This document shows, piece by piece, positions 34,124 to 42,740 of a stretch of 64,000 nt of DNA. The translations under genes were made by a program, and so were the position numbers. Origin of the DNA: Amycolatopsis bartoniae. Lineage in GTDB: Bacteria > Actinomycetota > Actinomycetes > Mycobacteriales > Pseudonocardiaceae. The notes beneath the pieces were generated by a model that was not told the DNA's origin, made no database searches, and saw only the letters and a list, made by a program, of their open reading frames with translations. The DNA is taken from contig NZ_JACHWH010000002.1 in NCBI RefSeq assembly GCF_014191255.1, positions 186,001 to 250,000 on the forward strand, in the 5' to 3' direction. The first letter of the stretch is position 1. Every line of letters begins with the position of its first letter.

Positions 34124-35572
34124 CTAGCGGTAGATGTGCACGCTTTTGCTCGCGAGGAATTCTCGAATTCCGGCCGCGCCGTGCTCGACCCCGTGCCCGG
34201 ACATTTTCCGGCCACCGGCGGCCAGTGGAATGGAATCGGTGCGGTGATAGGAATTGACGTAGACGGTGCCCACGTCGAGTTCCCGCCAGACCCGCTCCAG
34301 ACGGGTCAGGTCGCGAGCCCAGATTCCGGCCGCGAGCCCGAACCGCGAGTCGTTCGCGAGGCTGATCGCCTCCTGCTCGTCGCGGAACGGCGCGCACACG
34401 GCGACCGGGCCGAACAGCTCGTCCCGCCACAACGCGTCGCTCTGGTCGACTTCGGTGACCAGAGCGGGCTGGAAGTACGCGCCCGACCGGCCCGGCACCG
34501 GCACCCTGCCGCCACCGGTGCGCACGGTCGCCCCGGTCGCGACCGCCTTTTCGACCGACTCGGTGATGCGGTCGCAGTGCTCCTGGCTGCGGATCGCGCC
34601 CACGTCCACGGCGGTGAACGGATCACCCACCCGCACGGCCGCGACCGCCGCCGTCAGCCGCTCCAGGAACCGCTGGTAGACGGCATGCTGGATCAGCACC
34701 CTGGAGCCGGCCGTGCACACCGCGCCCTGGTTCCGCACGAACCCCGCGACCACGCCTTCGATCGCACGATCGAGGTCGGCGTCGGCGAACACGATGTTCG
34801 CGCTCTTCCCGCCGAGTTCGAGGACGCAGCGTTTCACCCCGACGGAGGCGCTGCGCATCAGCTCCTGCCCGGTCAGCTCGCTTCCCGTGGCGGACAGCAC
34901 CGCGACGCCACCGTGTGCCGCGAGGAGGCGCGCCGTCTCGGCACCGCCGTGCAGCAGCACGCACGTCCCGGCGGGCAGCCCGGCCCGCGCGAACGCGTCG
35001 ACCAGCACACCGGCTGTGGCGGCGGCGAGCGGCGAAGGCTTGTAGACCACCGCGCACCCGGCGGCGAGCGCGGCGGAGATCTTCAGCACCGCGATCTGCA
35101 CCGGCATGTTCCACGTCCCGATCACCGCCGCGACGCCGGCGGGCTCGGTCAGCTCGAAGCCCCAGACCTGCCGGGAATGCTCGGTCACCACGCTGCCGGC
35201 GGTCGTCGGGACGGCTCTCGCGGTGGTCTCCAGTATGCGTACCGCCGACCGCACCTCGGCACGGGCCGCGGCGAGTGTCTTGCCCGTTTCCCGCGTCACC
35301 TGCGCGGCGAGCTCATCGGCCGAGCCGGCGAGCAGCCGCGCTGTCCGCGCGAGCATCCCGGATCTTTCCTGGCTCGTGCTCCACCGCCAGGTGGAGAACC
35401 GCTCCGCGGCGCAGCCGACCGCGGAGTCCACTTCGGACGCCGTCCCCATCGGACACCGGTAGAGCGGGCTCCCGTCGGGCGCGTCGGTCACCTCGACGTA
35501 CCCGGAGCCCGGTGTTCGCTCGCCGCCGATCAGGTGGTCCAGATCAGGTGCGTCGAATCGGCAAAAAGGCAC
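34124..35572 (-). CDS. Aldehyde dehydrogenase, NAD(P)-dependent
   Basis: This 482-residue ALDH-superfamily enzyme has the Glu box LELGGKSANIVF near residue 255, the catalytic Cys in QGAVCTAGSR near 284, and GTWNMPVQI and KPSPLA in the cofactor domain. It is similar to succinate-semialdehyde dehydrogenases. It starts at a GTG (35572) with a weak ribosome-binding site (AGGAACTGGG is far upstream). It is the first gene of the 12-gene operon, so the promoter and operator lie between 35573 and 35966. Confidence 0.87.
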   Translation of the reverse strand: MPFCRFDAPDLDHLIGGERTPGSGYVEVTDAPDGSPLYRCPMGTASEVDSAVGCAAERFSTWRWSTSQERSGMLARTARLLAGSADELAAQVTRETGKTLAAARAEVRSAVRILETTARAVPTTAGSVVTEHSRQVWGFELTEPAGVAAVIGTWNMPVQIAVLKISAALAAGCAVVYKPSPLAAATAGVLVDAFARAGLPAGTCVLLHGGAETARLLAAHGGVAVLSATGSELTGQELMRSASVGVKRCVLELGGKSANIVFADADLDRAIEGVVAGFVRNQGAVCTAGSRVLIQHAVYQRFLERLTAAVAAVRVGDPFTAVDVGAIRSQEHCDRITESVEKAVATGATVRTGGGRVPVPGRSGAYFQPALVTEVDQSDALWRDELFGPVAVCAPFRDEQEAISLANDSRFGLAAGIWARDLTRLERVWRELDVGTVYVNSYHRTDSIPLAAGGRKMSGHGVEHGAAGIREFLASKSVHIYR

Positions 35573-35794
35573 GGTTTATCACCCAGTTCCTGCGGAATCC
35601 GCAGTTTTCGTCCGCCGCGCAAGGCAGGCGGAAGGTTTCCCGCGAAAGACTCAAGTGTTCAGCGGAATACGAGTCGGTTCGCGAACGAAACCCTTCAATT
35701 TCCCCAGTGTGTGATCAGCCCCAGTCGCGCCCGGCGGAAGTGGCAGCCGAGTCGCAGACAGATGCTCTGATAGATCCAGACGGCACGTCCACCT

Positions 35795-35810
35795 CTTGTG
35801 ATGTACATCA
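35795..35810. promoter_or_regulatory. Perfect 16-bp Crp-type palindrome upstream of the biosynthetic operon
   Basis: TGTGATGTACATCACA is a perfect palindrome and fits the classical TGTGA-N6-TCACA Crp/FNR-family site exactly. It lies about 222 bp upstream of the aldehyde dehydrogenase start and about 157 bp past the end of the citrate synthase gene, in the only sizeable gap before the operon. Actinomycetes encode Crp-like regulators with related sites. Control of the YcaO-TfuA operon by such a regulator is inference. Confidence 0.6.
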
Positions 35811-35854
35811 CATCGCATTCCGGCGGGACCCATTGAAAATCGGAAATCAATAAT

Positions 35855-35873
35855 CCGTTCGTGCCACGAACGG
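35855..35873 (-). terminator. 8-bp hairpin downstream of the citrate synthase gene
   Basis: CCGTTCGT (35855-35862) and ACGAACGG (35866-35873) pair perfectly around a 3-nt loop. On the minus strand it is followed by ATTATTGATTT, so it resembles an intrinsic terminator for the citrate synthase gene that ends at 35967. It could also be an operator half of the divergent control region. Confidence 0.55.
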
Positions 35874-35966
35874 GCTATTTCAGAACTGTCCGAGCGGCAC
35901 GCGGCCACCCGAAGGGAGTAGACGTGAGACAGCCGGGCGAATCGGGCAGAGAGGCGAAAAGGGGCA

Positions 35967-37157
35967 TTACTGCCCGATTGCGTCCTCCTCCGTGGGCGGC
36001 CCTTTGTAGATCCCGTTCGGACGGAACCGCATGCGCGGCTCCCGGTACTCCTCGATGGCGTGCGCGACGAACCCGATCATCCGGGCGACCGCGAAGACGA
36101 CCTCGCCCGCGTCGGGCCGCATGCCGTAGGTGTGCAGCATCGCCGCGAGCGCGAGGTCGACGTTCGGGAACGCGTGGTGGCGACCGCGCAGACCGGCGAC
36201 GAGCCGGTCGACGGCTTCCGTGGCAGGACCGGCGGGCAACAGGGGCAGCAGGACCTCGGCGCGCGGATCCCGGTGGCGGTAGACCCGGTGCCCGAAACCG
36301 GGAACGACCCGCCTGCCGGCCAGGTGCCGCGTCAGGTTCGAGGGATCGTGCATCACCTCCGCGAGGAGCCGGTACGCCGGTCTGCTCGCGGTGCCGTGGT
36401 ACGAGCCGTCCAGAGCGCTCAGGCCGGTGGACACCATCGCGTAGGGATGCGCCCCCGTGCTCGCCGTGATCCGGGCGGCCACGGTGGACGTGGCGAGCCC
36501 GTGGTCGGCCAGCAGCATCAGCGCGGCGTGCAGAACCGGGCCCGCTTCCGGGCGCTCGCACAGCTTCGGCCTCAGCCGGTCCGCGAGCCCGCCCGTGGCC
36601 GTCGGTCCCGGTAGTGCGTCGACCACCGCACCGATCGTCTCGCGCGCCATCCGGACCACGGAGTCGGGTGTGCAGTCGTCCCGCTCCGGATCCGCGGCGC
36701 CGAGTGCGATGACGCCGACGCGCAGCCGGTCGGTGAACGGCGCCACCTCGGGAAGCCCGGCCGACGCGGCCCGCGCGAACGCGACGCTTCGCGGCGACGT
36801 GGCGAAGCCCGGCCCCGCGACGCACTCGCCGGTCCACAGCAGGGACGCCACGGATTCGATCGACTCGGTGACCACGAGATCGGCCACCCGCCGGCCCCGG
36901 AAGTAGAGCTCGTCGTCCTCGATCAGGGTCACCGCGCTGGCGATGCGCTCGATCGACCCCGCGGGCCGGCTTCCCTCCCGCGCCCGGCGCGCCAGCCTGT
37001 CCACTTCGGCGCGCACGAACACGCTCGTGCGCTGCCCCTCCACGCGGACCCGGTTGAGCAGCCCCCTGCTCACGTAGGCGTACACCGTCTGTGTCTTCAC
37101 CCCCAGCCGCTGCGCCGCCTCGGCCGTACTCAGGTAGTCACCACCGGGTGCGGTCAT
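35967..37157 (-). CDS. Citrate/2-methylcitrate synthase-like protein with N-terminal HTH domain
   Basis: This 396-residue protein begins with a MerR/excisionase-type helix-turn-helix (YLSTAEAAQRLGVKTQTVYA, residues 9-65) fused to a citrate-synthase fold. The three catalytic residues are present: His in GSYHGTASR near 254, His in PGFGHRVYRHRDPR near 289, and Asp in FPNVDLALAAM near 334. The family condenses an acyl-CoA with an oxo-acid. HTH-citrate synthase fusions occur in actinobacteria. I chose the ATG at 37157 (AGGAGGG upstream). It ends 395 bp before the biosynthetic operon and may supply or degrade a building block for it. Confidence 0.82.
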   Translation of the reverse strand: MTAPGGDYLSTAEAAQRLGVKTQTVYAYVSRGLLNRVRVEGQRTSVFVRAEVDRLARRAREGSRPAGSIERIASAVTLIEDDELYFRGRRVADLVVTESIESVASLLWTGECVAGPGFATSPRSVAFARAASAGLPEVAPFTDRLRVGVIALGAADPERDDCTPDSVVRMARETIGAVVDALPGPTATGGLADRLRPKLCERPEAGPVLHAALMLLADHGLATSTVAARITASTGAHPYAMVSTGLSALDGSYHGTASRPAYRLLAEVMHDPSNLTRHLAGRRVVPGFGHRVYRHRDPRAEVLLPLLPAGPATEAVDRLVAGLRGRHHAFPNVDLALAAMLHTYGMRPDAGEVVFAVARMIGFVAHAIEEYREPRMRFRPNGIYKGPPTEEDAIGQ

Positions 37158-37700
37158 ACCGGCCTTGGCCCTCCTGGGGGTGGGTGCGCGCTGCCATCCG
37201 CCCACTCTATCGAGAGCGGGCCCGCTTCCCGGAGTGTTCGCGATTTTCCATGGCGGATTCGGCGATCGAGGTTTCCGGGTTGCGGAAGTCCTTTCGAGAC
37301 AAGGTTCCCGCCGGGTACGCGCTCGGTCCCGACGGGGCCAGGTCCGCGACCCCGACGAGCACCTCGTGCTTCAGCGCGCAGAGGGTCACCTGCGACGCTT
37401 CATCACCCAGCAGAGGTTACGGGCGGACGCGGTCGATCGCGGCGGGCCTGGCCCCGCTCGGCCATGACCTGACACGACGCGGTGAGGCGCAGCCGCCGGG
37501 AAGGCTGAAAACGGGCGTGTCGCAGGATTGCACAGTCAGCTCGTGTACCAAATCGGGTGCGACCACAAGCGAGTTGACGACCGGGCGCTTCCGGTTCCTC
37601 ACCAGGAGGAGCCGGAAGCGTTCCTCGTCACCGCTCAGAGCCCGGACCTCATCCGGGAGTAGAGTCGTCTGCCGCGGATAATGATCATCTTGGGGGCGGC
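37158..37700. other. Gene-poor region upstream of citrate synthase, with an ABC-transporter stub
   Basis: About 540 bp without an intact gene. It holds the promoter of the citrate synthase gene, a 19-codon ABC ATPase stub listed separately, and no recognised protein after it. Frames running through 37310-37700 show no family signature. Confidence 0.5.
37251..37307 (+). pseudogene. N-terminal stub of a DrrA-type ABC transporter ATPase
   Basis: An ATG at 37251 starts MADSAIEVSGLRKSFRDKV, the standard first 19 residues of daunorubicin-resistance-type ABC ATPases (the next residues would normally be the LDGVDL strand before the Walker A loop). The frame then continues into unrelated sequence without a P-loop. 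It is the 5' remnant of a deleted antibiotic-exporter gene. Confidence 0.55.
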
Positions 37701-37935
37701 ATGGCTTTGCGGGATCTGACCGACCGAGAGGCAGTGCTTCGCGCGGGCAAGTTCAGCTTCGTCAGCTCGGGACGCGGTGCTGATTCGCCAGCCAACCGCT
37801 GTGGATCACCCGAGTCGGATGATCGCGCTCTGCCCCAACTGCCATGCCGCGAAAACACGGGGCAAGAACCGAGGGGTTCTGCGCCGTCACCTTCGGACTC
37901 GGGCCTTGAAGCTGCACCAAGCCGCGGGCAGCTGA
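37701..37935 (+). pseudogene. Internally deleted HNH endonuclease relic
   Basis: The ATG at 37701 starts MALRDLTDREAVLRA, the usual beginning of an actinobacterial HNH-nuclease family. After about 15 codons the frame is lost. From about 37793, in another frame, the C-terminal HNH end appears: VDHPSRMIALCPNCHAAK, followed by a basic helix ending at the stop at 37933-37935. About 200 central codons are missing. The CPNCH zinc/HNH signature is intact, but the protein cannot be made. Confidence 0.6.
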
Positions 37936-37949
37936 CCAGCCCCGAACAC

Positions 37950-37987
37950 AGCTGTGGGCCGCACGGAAAACCGTGCGGCCCACAGCT
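37950..37987 (-). terminator. Perfect 17-bp hairpin with AAAA loop
   Basis: The arms 37950-37966 (AGCTGTGGGCCGCACGG) and 37971-37987 pair perfectly around a 4-nt A loop. It lies 13 bp past the stop of the DUF2637 gene (which ends at 38000 on the minus strand) and 15 bp past the HNH relic, so it can stop transcription from both sides. Confidence 0.85.
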
Positions 37988-37999
37988 ACCAGCGAAACC

Positions 38000-39235
38000 T
38001 CAGCGCTTCAGGTACTTCAGCGCGTTGCTCAGCGAGTCCGACCACGGGGACGCCAGGTCCAGGCGGCGGAGTTCGTCGGCGTGCTGGACGGCCGCCAGTT
38101 CGGCCATCAGGCGGGAGCGCATGCGCTCGTCGTGCGCCACGTTGGCCGAACGCAGCGCTCGGTCCAGGCGCGCCTTGCGGAACGGCGTGATCCAGGACGC
38201 GCGGGCCAGGTGCGCGGCACGACGGGCCGCGCGGTCGCGGGTGCGGGCGAGCGCGTCACGCTCGTCGTCACCCAGGCCGAGGCGCGAAAGGCAACGCTCC
38301 TTCAGCTCGCGGCTGACCCGCGCCCAGGTGCTGACGCTGGTGCGGCTGTGACGCAGCTCGATGCCGAGCGCCAGGTGCAGCATCACGACGCCGAGCACCG
38401 GGCCCAGCGTGACGCGCGCCAGGCCGGAAACCGGGCCGGCCAGGTCGAAGGCCATGTAACCGGACGCCGCACACAGCGCCCACAGGATCAGGCGCGCCGG
38501 GCCGGGCTTGCCGTGCGGGCTGCGGATGCCCGCGCGCATCGCGAAACCACACGCGATCAGCGCCACCTCGACCACGGCGAACATCGCGCCGCGCTCGTAG
38601 ACGTTCGTGATTCCCAGCTTCTCGCCGAAGAACCGCCACGAGGTGTCGACCGAAACCAGCAGCGACATGAACGCCACGAGGTAGAAGCCGCGCGAACCTT
38701 CCGGCGTCGCGCGCTTCGCCGGGACCGTGATCTCCTTGAGCTGCACGGTCTGCACCGGAGCGGGCGCGGGCGCCGGTTCGGGCTCGGCGACCGGAGCCGC
38801 CTCCGCCACCTTCACGGGCTCGGCCGCGGCCTCTTCGACCTGCACCGGAGCCGCCTCGGGCTCCTCCACCGGCTCGGCCTCGGCCTCGTCGACCTTGGCT
38901 TCGTCGGCCTTGGCCTCGTCCGCGGCGCGGCCGGCGTCGAGCTCGGCGAGCATCGTCGGCGTCATGCGCGGGATGTCGCCGGTGGCGCCGAGGCCACGCT
39001 CCGCCCGCCACTTCTTGACCTGCGCGGCCACCGAGGAGCGCTCGCGCTTGGGGTTGGTCACCACTCCGTAGGTCATCAGGAACGCCAGGACATCCGATGT
39101 GGACGGCTGGTCCAGCGCCTCGCAGGCGTACCGGACCTTCTCGTCCATCGTCTTCAACTTGGCCAAGCTGACGGCGTGCGCCGCGCTGCTCAGGATGTCC
39201 GCGGAACCGGCCTGCTGGTCGCTCTCGGTTTCCAT
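38000..39235 (-). CDS. DUF2637-type membrane protein
   Basis: This 411-residue protein has a cytosolic N-terminus (residues 1-110), then a low-complexity Ala/Glu/Pro/Val-rich linker (about 110-190). Several hydrophobic helices follow between about 200 and 310 (FYLVAFMSLLVSVDTS, GAMFAVVEVALIACGFAM, VTLGPVLGVVMLHLALGIEL). An Arg-rich helical tail ends the protein. DUF2637 proteins are frequent near conjugative plasmid and AICE genes of actinomycetes, and some have helix-turn-helix or transfer roles. Function is unknown. It starts at an ATG (39235) and ends at a strong hairpin. It may be a remnant of a mobile element. Confidence 0.7.
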   Translation of the reverse strand: METESDQQAGSADILSSAAHAVSLAKLKTMDEKVRYACEALDQPSTSDVLAFLMTYGVVTNPKRERSSVAAQVKKWRAERGLGATGDIPRMTPTMLAELDAGRAADEAKADEAKVDEAEAEPVEEPEAAPVQVEEAAAEPVKVAEAAPVAEPEPAPAPAPVQTVQLKEITVPAKRATPEGSRGFYLVAFMSLLVSVDTSWRFFGEKLGITNVYERGAMFAVVEVALIACGFAMRAGIRSPHGKPGPARLILWALCAASGYMAFDLAGPVSGLARVTLGPVLGVVMLHLALGIELRHSRTSVSTWARVSRELKERCLSRLGLGDDERDALARTRDRAARRAAHLARASWITPFRKARLDRALRSANVAHDERMRSRLMAELAAVQHADELRRLDLASPWSDSLSNALKYLKR

Positions 39236-39478
39236 GTGCCTGTCCTCGTTTGGTTCTCACCGGTGGGGGTGGCGAGCATAACGGGCGGCGGCCCGCGCCC
39301 GGCGGGCGCCCTCCACTGCAGACGGTCCACAACCGTCACGCGCAGGTCAGCGGTGGTGCCACCGGCCGAGAAGGACCCGCACCCGGCGTGCTGCCTCCGG
39401 GAAGCGCTTACCGCACGCCATCGGAACCGATCACGCTGCGTGACCATCAGTGGACCGGGTTCGCCCGCCGGTGATCGA

Positions 39479-39515
39479 CCGGCTTCGTCCGCCCGGGGAG
39501 GGTGGACGAAGCCGG
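39479..39515 (-). terminator. 12-bp perfect hairpin after the NRPS carrier relic
   Basis: CCGGCTTCGTCC (39479-39490) pairs with GGACGAAGCCGG (39504-39515) around a 13-nt loop. It lies 6 bp past the stop of the carrier-domain relic on the minus strand, so it is the preserved terminator of a lost NRPS gene. Confidence 0.7.
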
Positions 39516-39520
39516 CCGCC

Positions 39521-39700
39521 TCAGGCGGTGGCCGCTCGCTCCGCCAGCGCGGCGACGGTCGCCCGCTCGAAGAACGCCCCCAGGGGCAACCGCACCCCCA
39601 GTCGCTGGGCCACCGGAGCGCGGACCGTCGGCACCAGTAGCGGGTGCCCGCCGAGGTCTGCGGGGTTCACGTGCACGCCGGCAACACTGTCCAAACTCGA
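39521..39700 (-). pseudogene. C-terminal peptidyl-carrier-domain relic of an NRPS
   Basis: About 57 residues end at the stop at 39521. They read VHVNPADLGGHPLLVPTVRA and then LGVRLPLGAFFERATVAALA. This is the second half of a thiolation domain, whose motif is normally DLGGHSLL with the phosphopantetheine-bearing Ser. Here that Ser is Pro, so it cannot be loaded. No adenylation or condensation domain precedes it. It is the tail of a deleted NRPS gene next to the SARP regulator. Confidence 0.65.
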
Positions 39701-39884
39701 CAGTCGAAGCACCGGCGCGGGAGAGCGCTTTCTCCTCGGATGTGGCAGATGCCGCGTAACTGCAACAAGACCTCCCAGGACGATGCCGTCGGCGGATACT
39801 GGCAAATCCCGTCCTCGTTCCGTCCTCGGCGCACCCCCGATCCTGCTATCGTCAGCAGGTTCGGCTGCGTGTTTCCGGGGGGAA

Positions 39885-42740
39885 ATGGTGAAGTTCGGGG
39901 TGCTCGGACCGCTGGCGGTGTGGGAGGGCGGCCGGCAGCTGCCGCTGGGCGGGCCGAAACCGCGGAAGGTCCTCGCCGCTCTCGTTCTGGCGCAGGGGCG
40001 GGTGGTGCCGCTCGGGCACCTCGTCGACGTCGTCTGGGAGGCGGATCCTCCCGCCAGCGCGGAAAAACAGGTCCGCAACGCCGTGTCCGAGCTGCGGCGG
40101 ACGCTCACCGGCCACCCGATCGAAGCCGTGGCGGGCGGCTACCTCCTGGGCGTCGGCGATCGGCTGGACGCGCTCGACTTCACGCGCCGCACCGAGCGCG
40201 CCCGCAGCCTGGCCGCCGAAGGGCGGGCGCGGGAAGCCGTCGTCGAGTTCCGGGCGGCGCTGGCGTTGTGGCGGGGTCCCGCGCTGGCAGGGCTCGACTG
40301 CCCCGCACTGGGCCCGCAGGCCAACGGGCTCGACGAACAACGGCTGACCGCCTGCGAGGAGTGCGCGGAGCTCGAACTGGCACTCGGCCGCCACCGCGAG
40401 ATCACCGGCGAGCTCGCGCTCCGGGCGGAGGAGAACCCGCTGCGGGAACGGCTCGCCGCCCAGCTGATGACCGCGCTGCACCGGTCGGGCTCGCGGGCGG
40501 AGGCCGCGCTGGTGTACCGCCGCATCCGCAGCGCGTTGCGCGAGGAGCTCGGCATCGAACCCGGGCCGCAACTGCGGAAGCTGTACGAGGACGTCACCGG
40601 CGGCGAGACCGGCCACTGGACGCCCCGGCGCGATCTGCCGCGGGACATCAGCTACTTCACCGGACGCGCCACCGAGCTCGACCGGCTCCTGTCGGTCACG
40701 CCGGGCGCCGAGGGCACGACGATGGTGATCTCCGCGATCGACGGGATGGCCGGCGTCGGGAAGACGACCCTCGCCGTGCACGCCGCCCACCGGCTCGCCG
40801 GCCGGTTCCCCGACGCGCAGCTGTTCGTGGACCTGCACGCGCACACCCCCGGGCAGCGGCCCGCCACCCCGGCCGCCGTGCTGGAAAAGCTGTTGCGGGC
40901 GCTGGGAGTTCCCGGCGAACGCATTCCGCGGGAGCTGGAGGACAGGGCGGCACTCTGGCGCGCACAGCTCGCCCGGCGCCGCGCGCTGGTCGTGCTCGAC
41001 AACGCGGTCGACACCGCACAGGTCGAACCCCTCCTGCCGGGTTCACCGCAGTGCCTGACGCTGGTGACCAGCAGGCACCGGCTCACCGGTCTCGACGCGG
41101 ACATCGTCGCCCTCGACCTGATGCCCGTCGACGACGCGCGCCGGCTGTTCGTGCGCGGGGTGGGTGACGAGCGGCCGTTCGACGAACCCGGAGCCACCGA
41201 CGAGGTGCTCCAGCTGTGCGGCAGGCTGCCGCTGGCCATCCGGATCGCGGCGGCCCGGCTGCGGCACCGGCCGTCGTGGACCATCTCCTACCTGGCCTCG
41301 CGGCTACGGGACGAGCGCCGCCGGCTCGACGAGCTCCGGACGGAGGACCACAGCGTCACGGTCGCCTTCACCCTTTCCTACGAGCACCTGGAAACCGGGA
41401 ACAAGCAGCTGTTCCGCGCGCTGGGCCTGGTTCCCGGAGCGGACATCGAGCCGCACGCGGCCGCCGCGCTCACCGGCCGCACGCCCAGGGAGACCGAGGA
41501 GCAGCTCGAAAGCCTCGTCGACGCGAACCTCCTGCAGCAGGCGGTTCCCGGTCGTTACCACTTCCACGACCTGCTGCGGGCCCACGCCACGAACCTCGCC
41601 GTGCGCACGGACAGTGCGGCCGATCGCCGGGCGACGCTGACCCGGCTGTTCGACCACTACCTGTCCACCGCCTCCGCAGCGATGGACGTCGTCGCGCCCA
41701 CCGAACGGGCGCACCGGCCCACTCTCACCGAGCGCGCACCCGTCACCGCCGACCTGTCGAGCTACGACGCCGCGCTCGCGTGGCTCAACGCCGAGCGGGT
41801 CAACCTGGTCGCGATGTCCGGGCACGCGCTGGCACACGGCTGGTTCCGGCACGCCTCGCGGCTGGCCGCCACGATGTGGCGGTACTTCCACATCAGCGGC
41901 AACCACGGGGACGCGCTCGTCATGCACACCAACGCGCTCGCCGCGGCGCGTGCCGACGGCGACATCGCCTTCGAGGCGGACGCGCTCGCCAGTCGCGGGT
42001 ACATCAACTGGTGGCTGGGCCGCTACCAGCAGGCGCTCGACGACTGCCGTGCCGCCGTGCGCATCGCGACCGACCTCGGCGACCGCAGCCTCGAAGGCCG
42101 CGCTCTGCACGCGCTCGGCCTGATCCACACCCGGATGGGCGCCACCGAGGACGCCGAGCGGACGCTCCAGCGCACGCTGGACGCCGGACGCGCCACGGGG
42201 GACCGGATCCTGGAGGGCTACGCCCTGCGCGGGCTCGGCGAGGTGTACCTCCACCTCGGCAGGCGGCGGGAGGCGGTGGCCAGGTACGAGGAGGCCGTGT
42301 CCGTCGCCCGTTCGGCGGGCAACAGCACCATCGAGGGCTACGCGCTGCGGGCCCTCGGCGAGATCTACTCCAGCGAGAACCAGCACGAGAAAGCGCTTAC
42401 ACAGTGCCTGCGCGCGCTGCGACTCGCGCGGCAGAGCCGGAACCGGAACATCGAGAACCGCGCGCTGCGCACCCTCGGCGAAGTCCACCGCCACCTCGGC
42501 GAGCACGACGAGTCCTACCGCAGGTTCGAGGAAGCGCTGTGGCTCGCGAAGGAAACCGGCAACCGCTACGAAGAAGCGTGTGCCCACGAGGGTGCCGGGC
42601 AGACCCGGTACGCCCAGGGCGATCCGCGTTCGGCGGGGGTGCACTGGACGCAGGCGCTGGCGTTGTTCGACGAGCTGGGCGTGCCGGAACGCGACCGGGT
42701 GCGGGCGCTGCTGAGCGGCCTCGCCGATGTGAAGGGATGA
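39885..42740 (+). CDS. SARP-family activator with NB-ARC ATPase and TPR domains (AfsR-like)
   Basis: This 951-residue regulator has an OmpR-type winged helix (residues 1-90, MVKFGVLGPLAVWEG and KVLAALVLAQGRVVP), a bacterial transcriptional activation domain (95-245, ending EELGIEPGPQLRKLYEDV), and an NB-ARC ATPase (about 265-520) with P-loop GMAGVGKTTLAVHAA near 288. TPR repeats follow (about 680-951, repeated ALRxLGEV units). SARPs bind direct repeats near -35 of secondary-metabolite promoters. The ATG at 39885 follows CCGGGGGGAA; the frame stays open upstream but that part is non-coding. It overlaps the methyltransferase gene (ATGA). It is the best local candidate to activate the YcaO-TfuA operon. 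Confidence 0.92.
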   Translation: MVKFGVLGPLAVWEGGRQLPLGGPKPRKVLAALVLAQGRVVPLGHLVDVVWEADPPASAEKQVRNAVSELRRTLTGHPIEAVAGGYLLGVGDRLDALDFTRRTERARSLAAEGRAREAVVEFRAALALWRGPALAGLDCPALGPQANGLDEQRLTACEECAELELALGRHREITGELALRAEENPLRERLAAQLMTALHRSGSRAEAALVYRRIRSALREELGIEPGPQLRKLYEDVTGGETGHWTPRRDLPRDISYFTGRATELDRLLSVTPGAEGTTMVISAIDGMAGVGKTTLAVHAAHRLAGRFPDAQLFVDLHAHTPGQRPATPAAVLEKLLRALGVPGERIPRELEDRAALWRAQLARRRALVVLDNAVDTAQVEPLLPGSPQCLTLVTSRHRLTGLDADIVALDLMPVDDARRLFVRGVGDERPFDEPGATDEVLQLCGRLPLAIRIAAARLRHRPSWTISYLASRLRDERRRLDELRTEDHSVTVAFTLSYEHLETGNKQLFRALGLVPGADIEPHAAAALTGRTPRETEEQLESLVDANLLQQAVPGRYHFHDLLRAHATNLAVRTDSAADRRATLTRLFDHYLSTASAAMDVVAPTERAHRPTLTERAPVTADLSSYDAALAWLNAERVNLVAMSGHALAHGWFRHASRLAATMWRYFHISGNHGDALVMHTNALAAARADGDIAFEADALASRGYINWWLGRYQQALDDCRAAVRIATDLGDRSLEGRALHALGLIHTRMGATEDAERTLQRTLDAGRATGDRILEGYALRGLGEVYLHLGRRREAVARYEEAVSVARSAGNSTIEGYALRALGEIYSSENQHEKALTQCLRALRLARQSRNRNIENRALRTLGEVHRHLGEHDESYRRFEEALWLAKETGNRYEEACAHEGAGQTRYAQGDPRSAGVHWTQALALFDELGVPERDRVRALLSGLADVKG

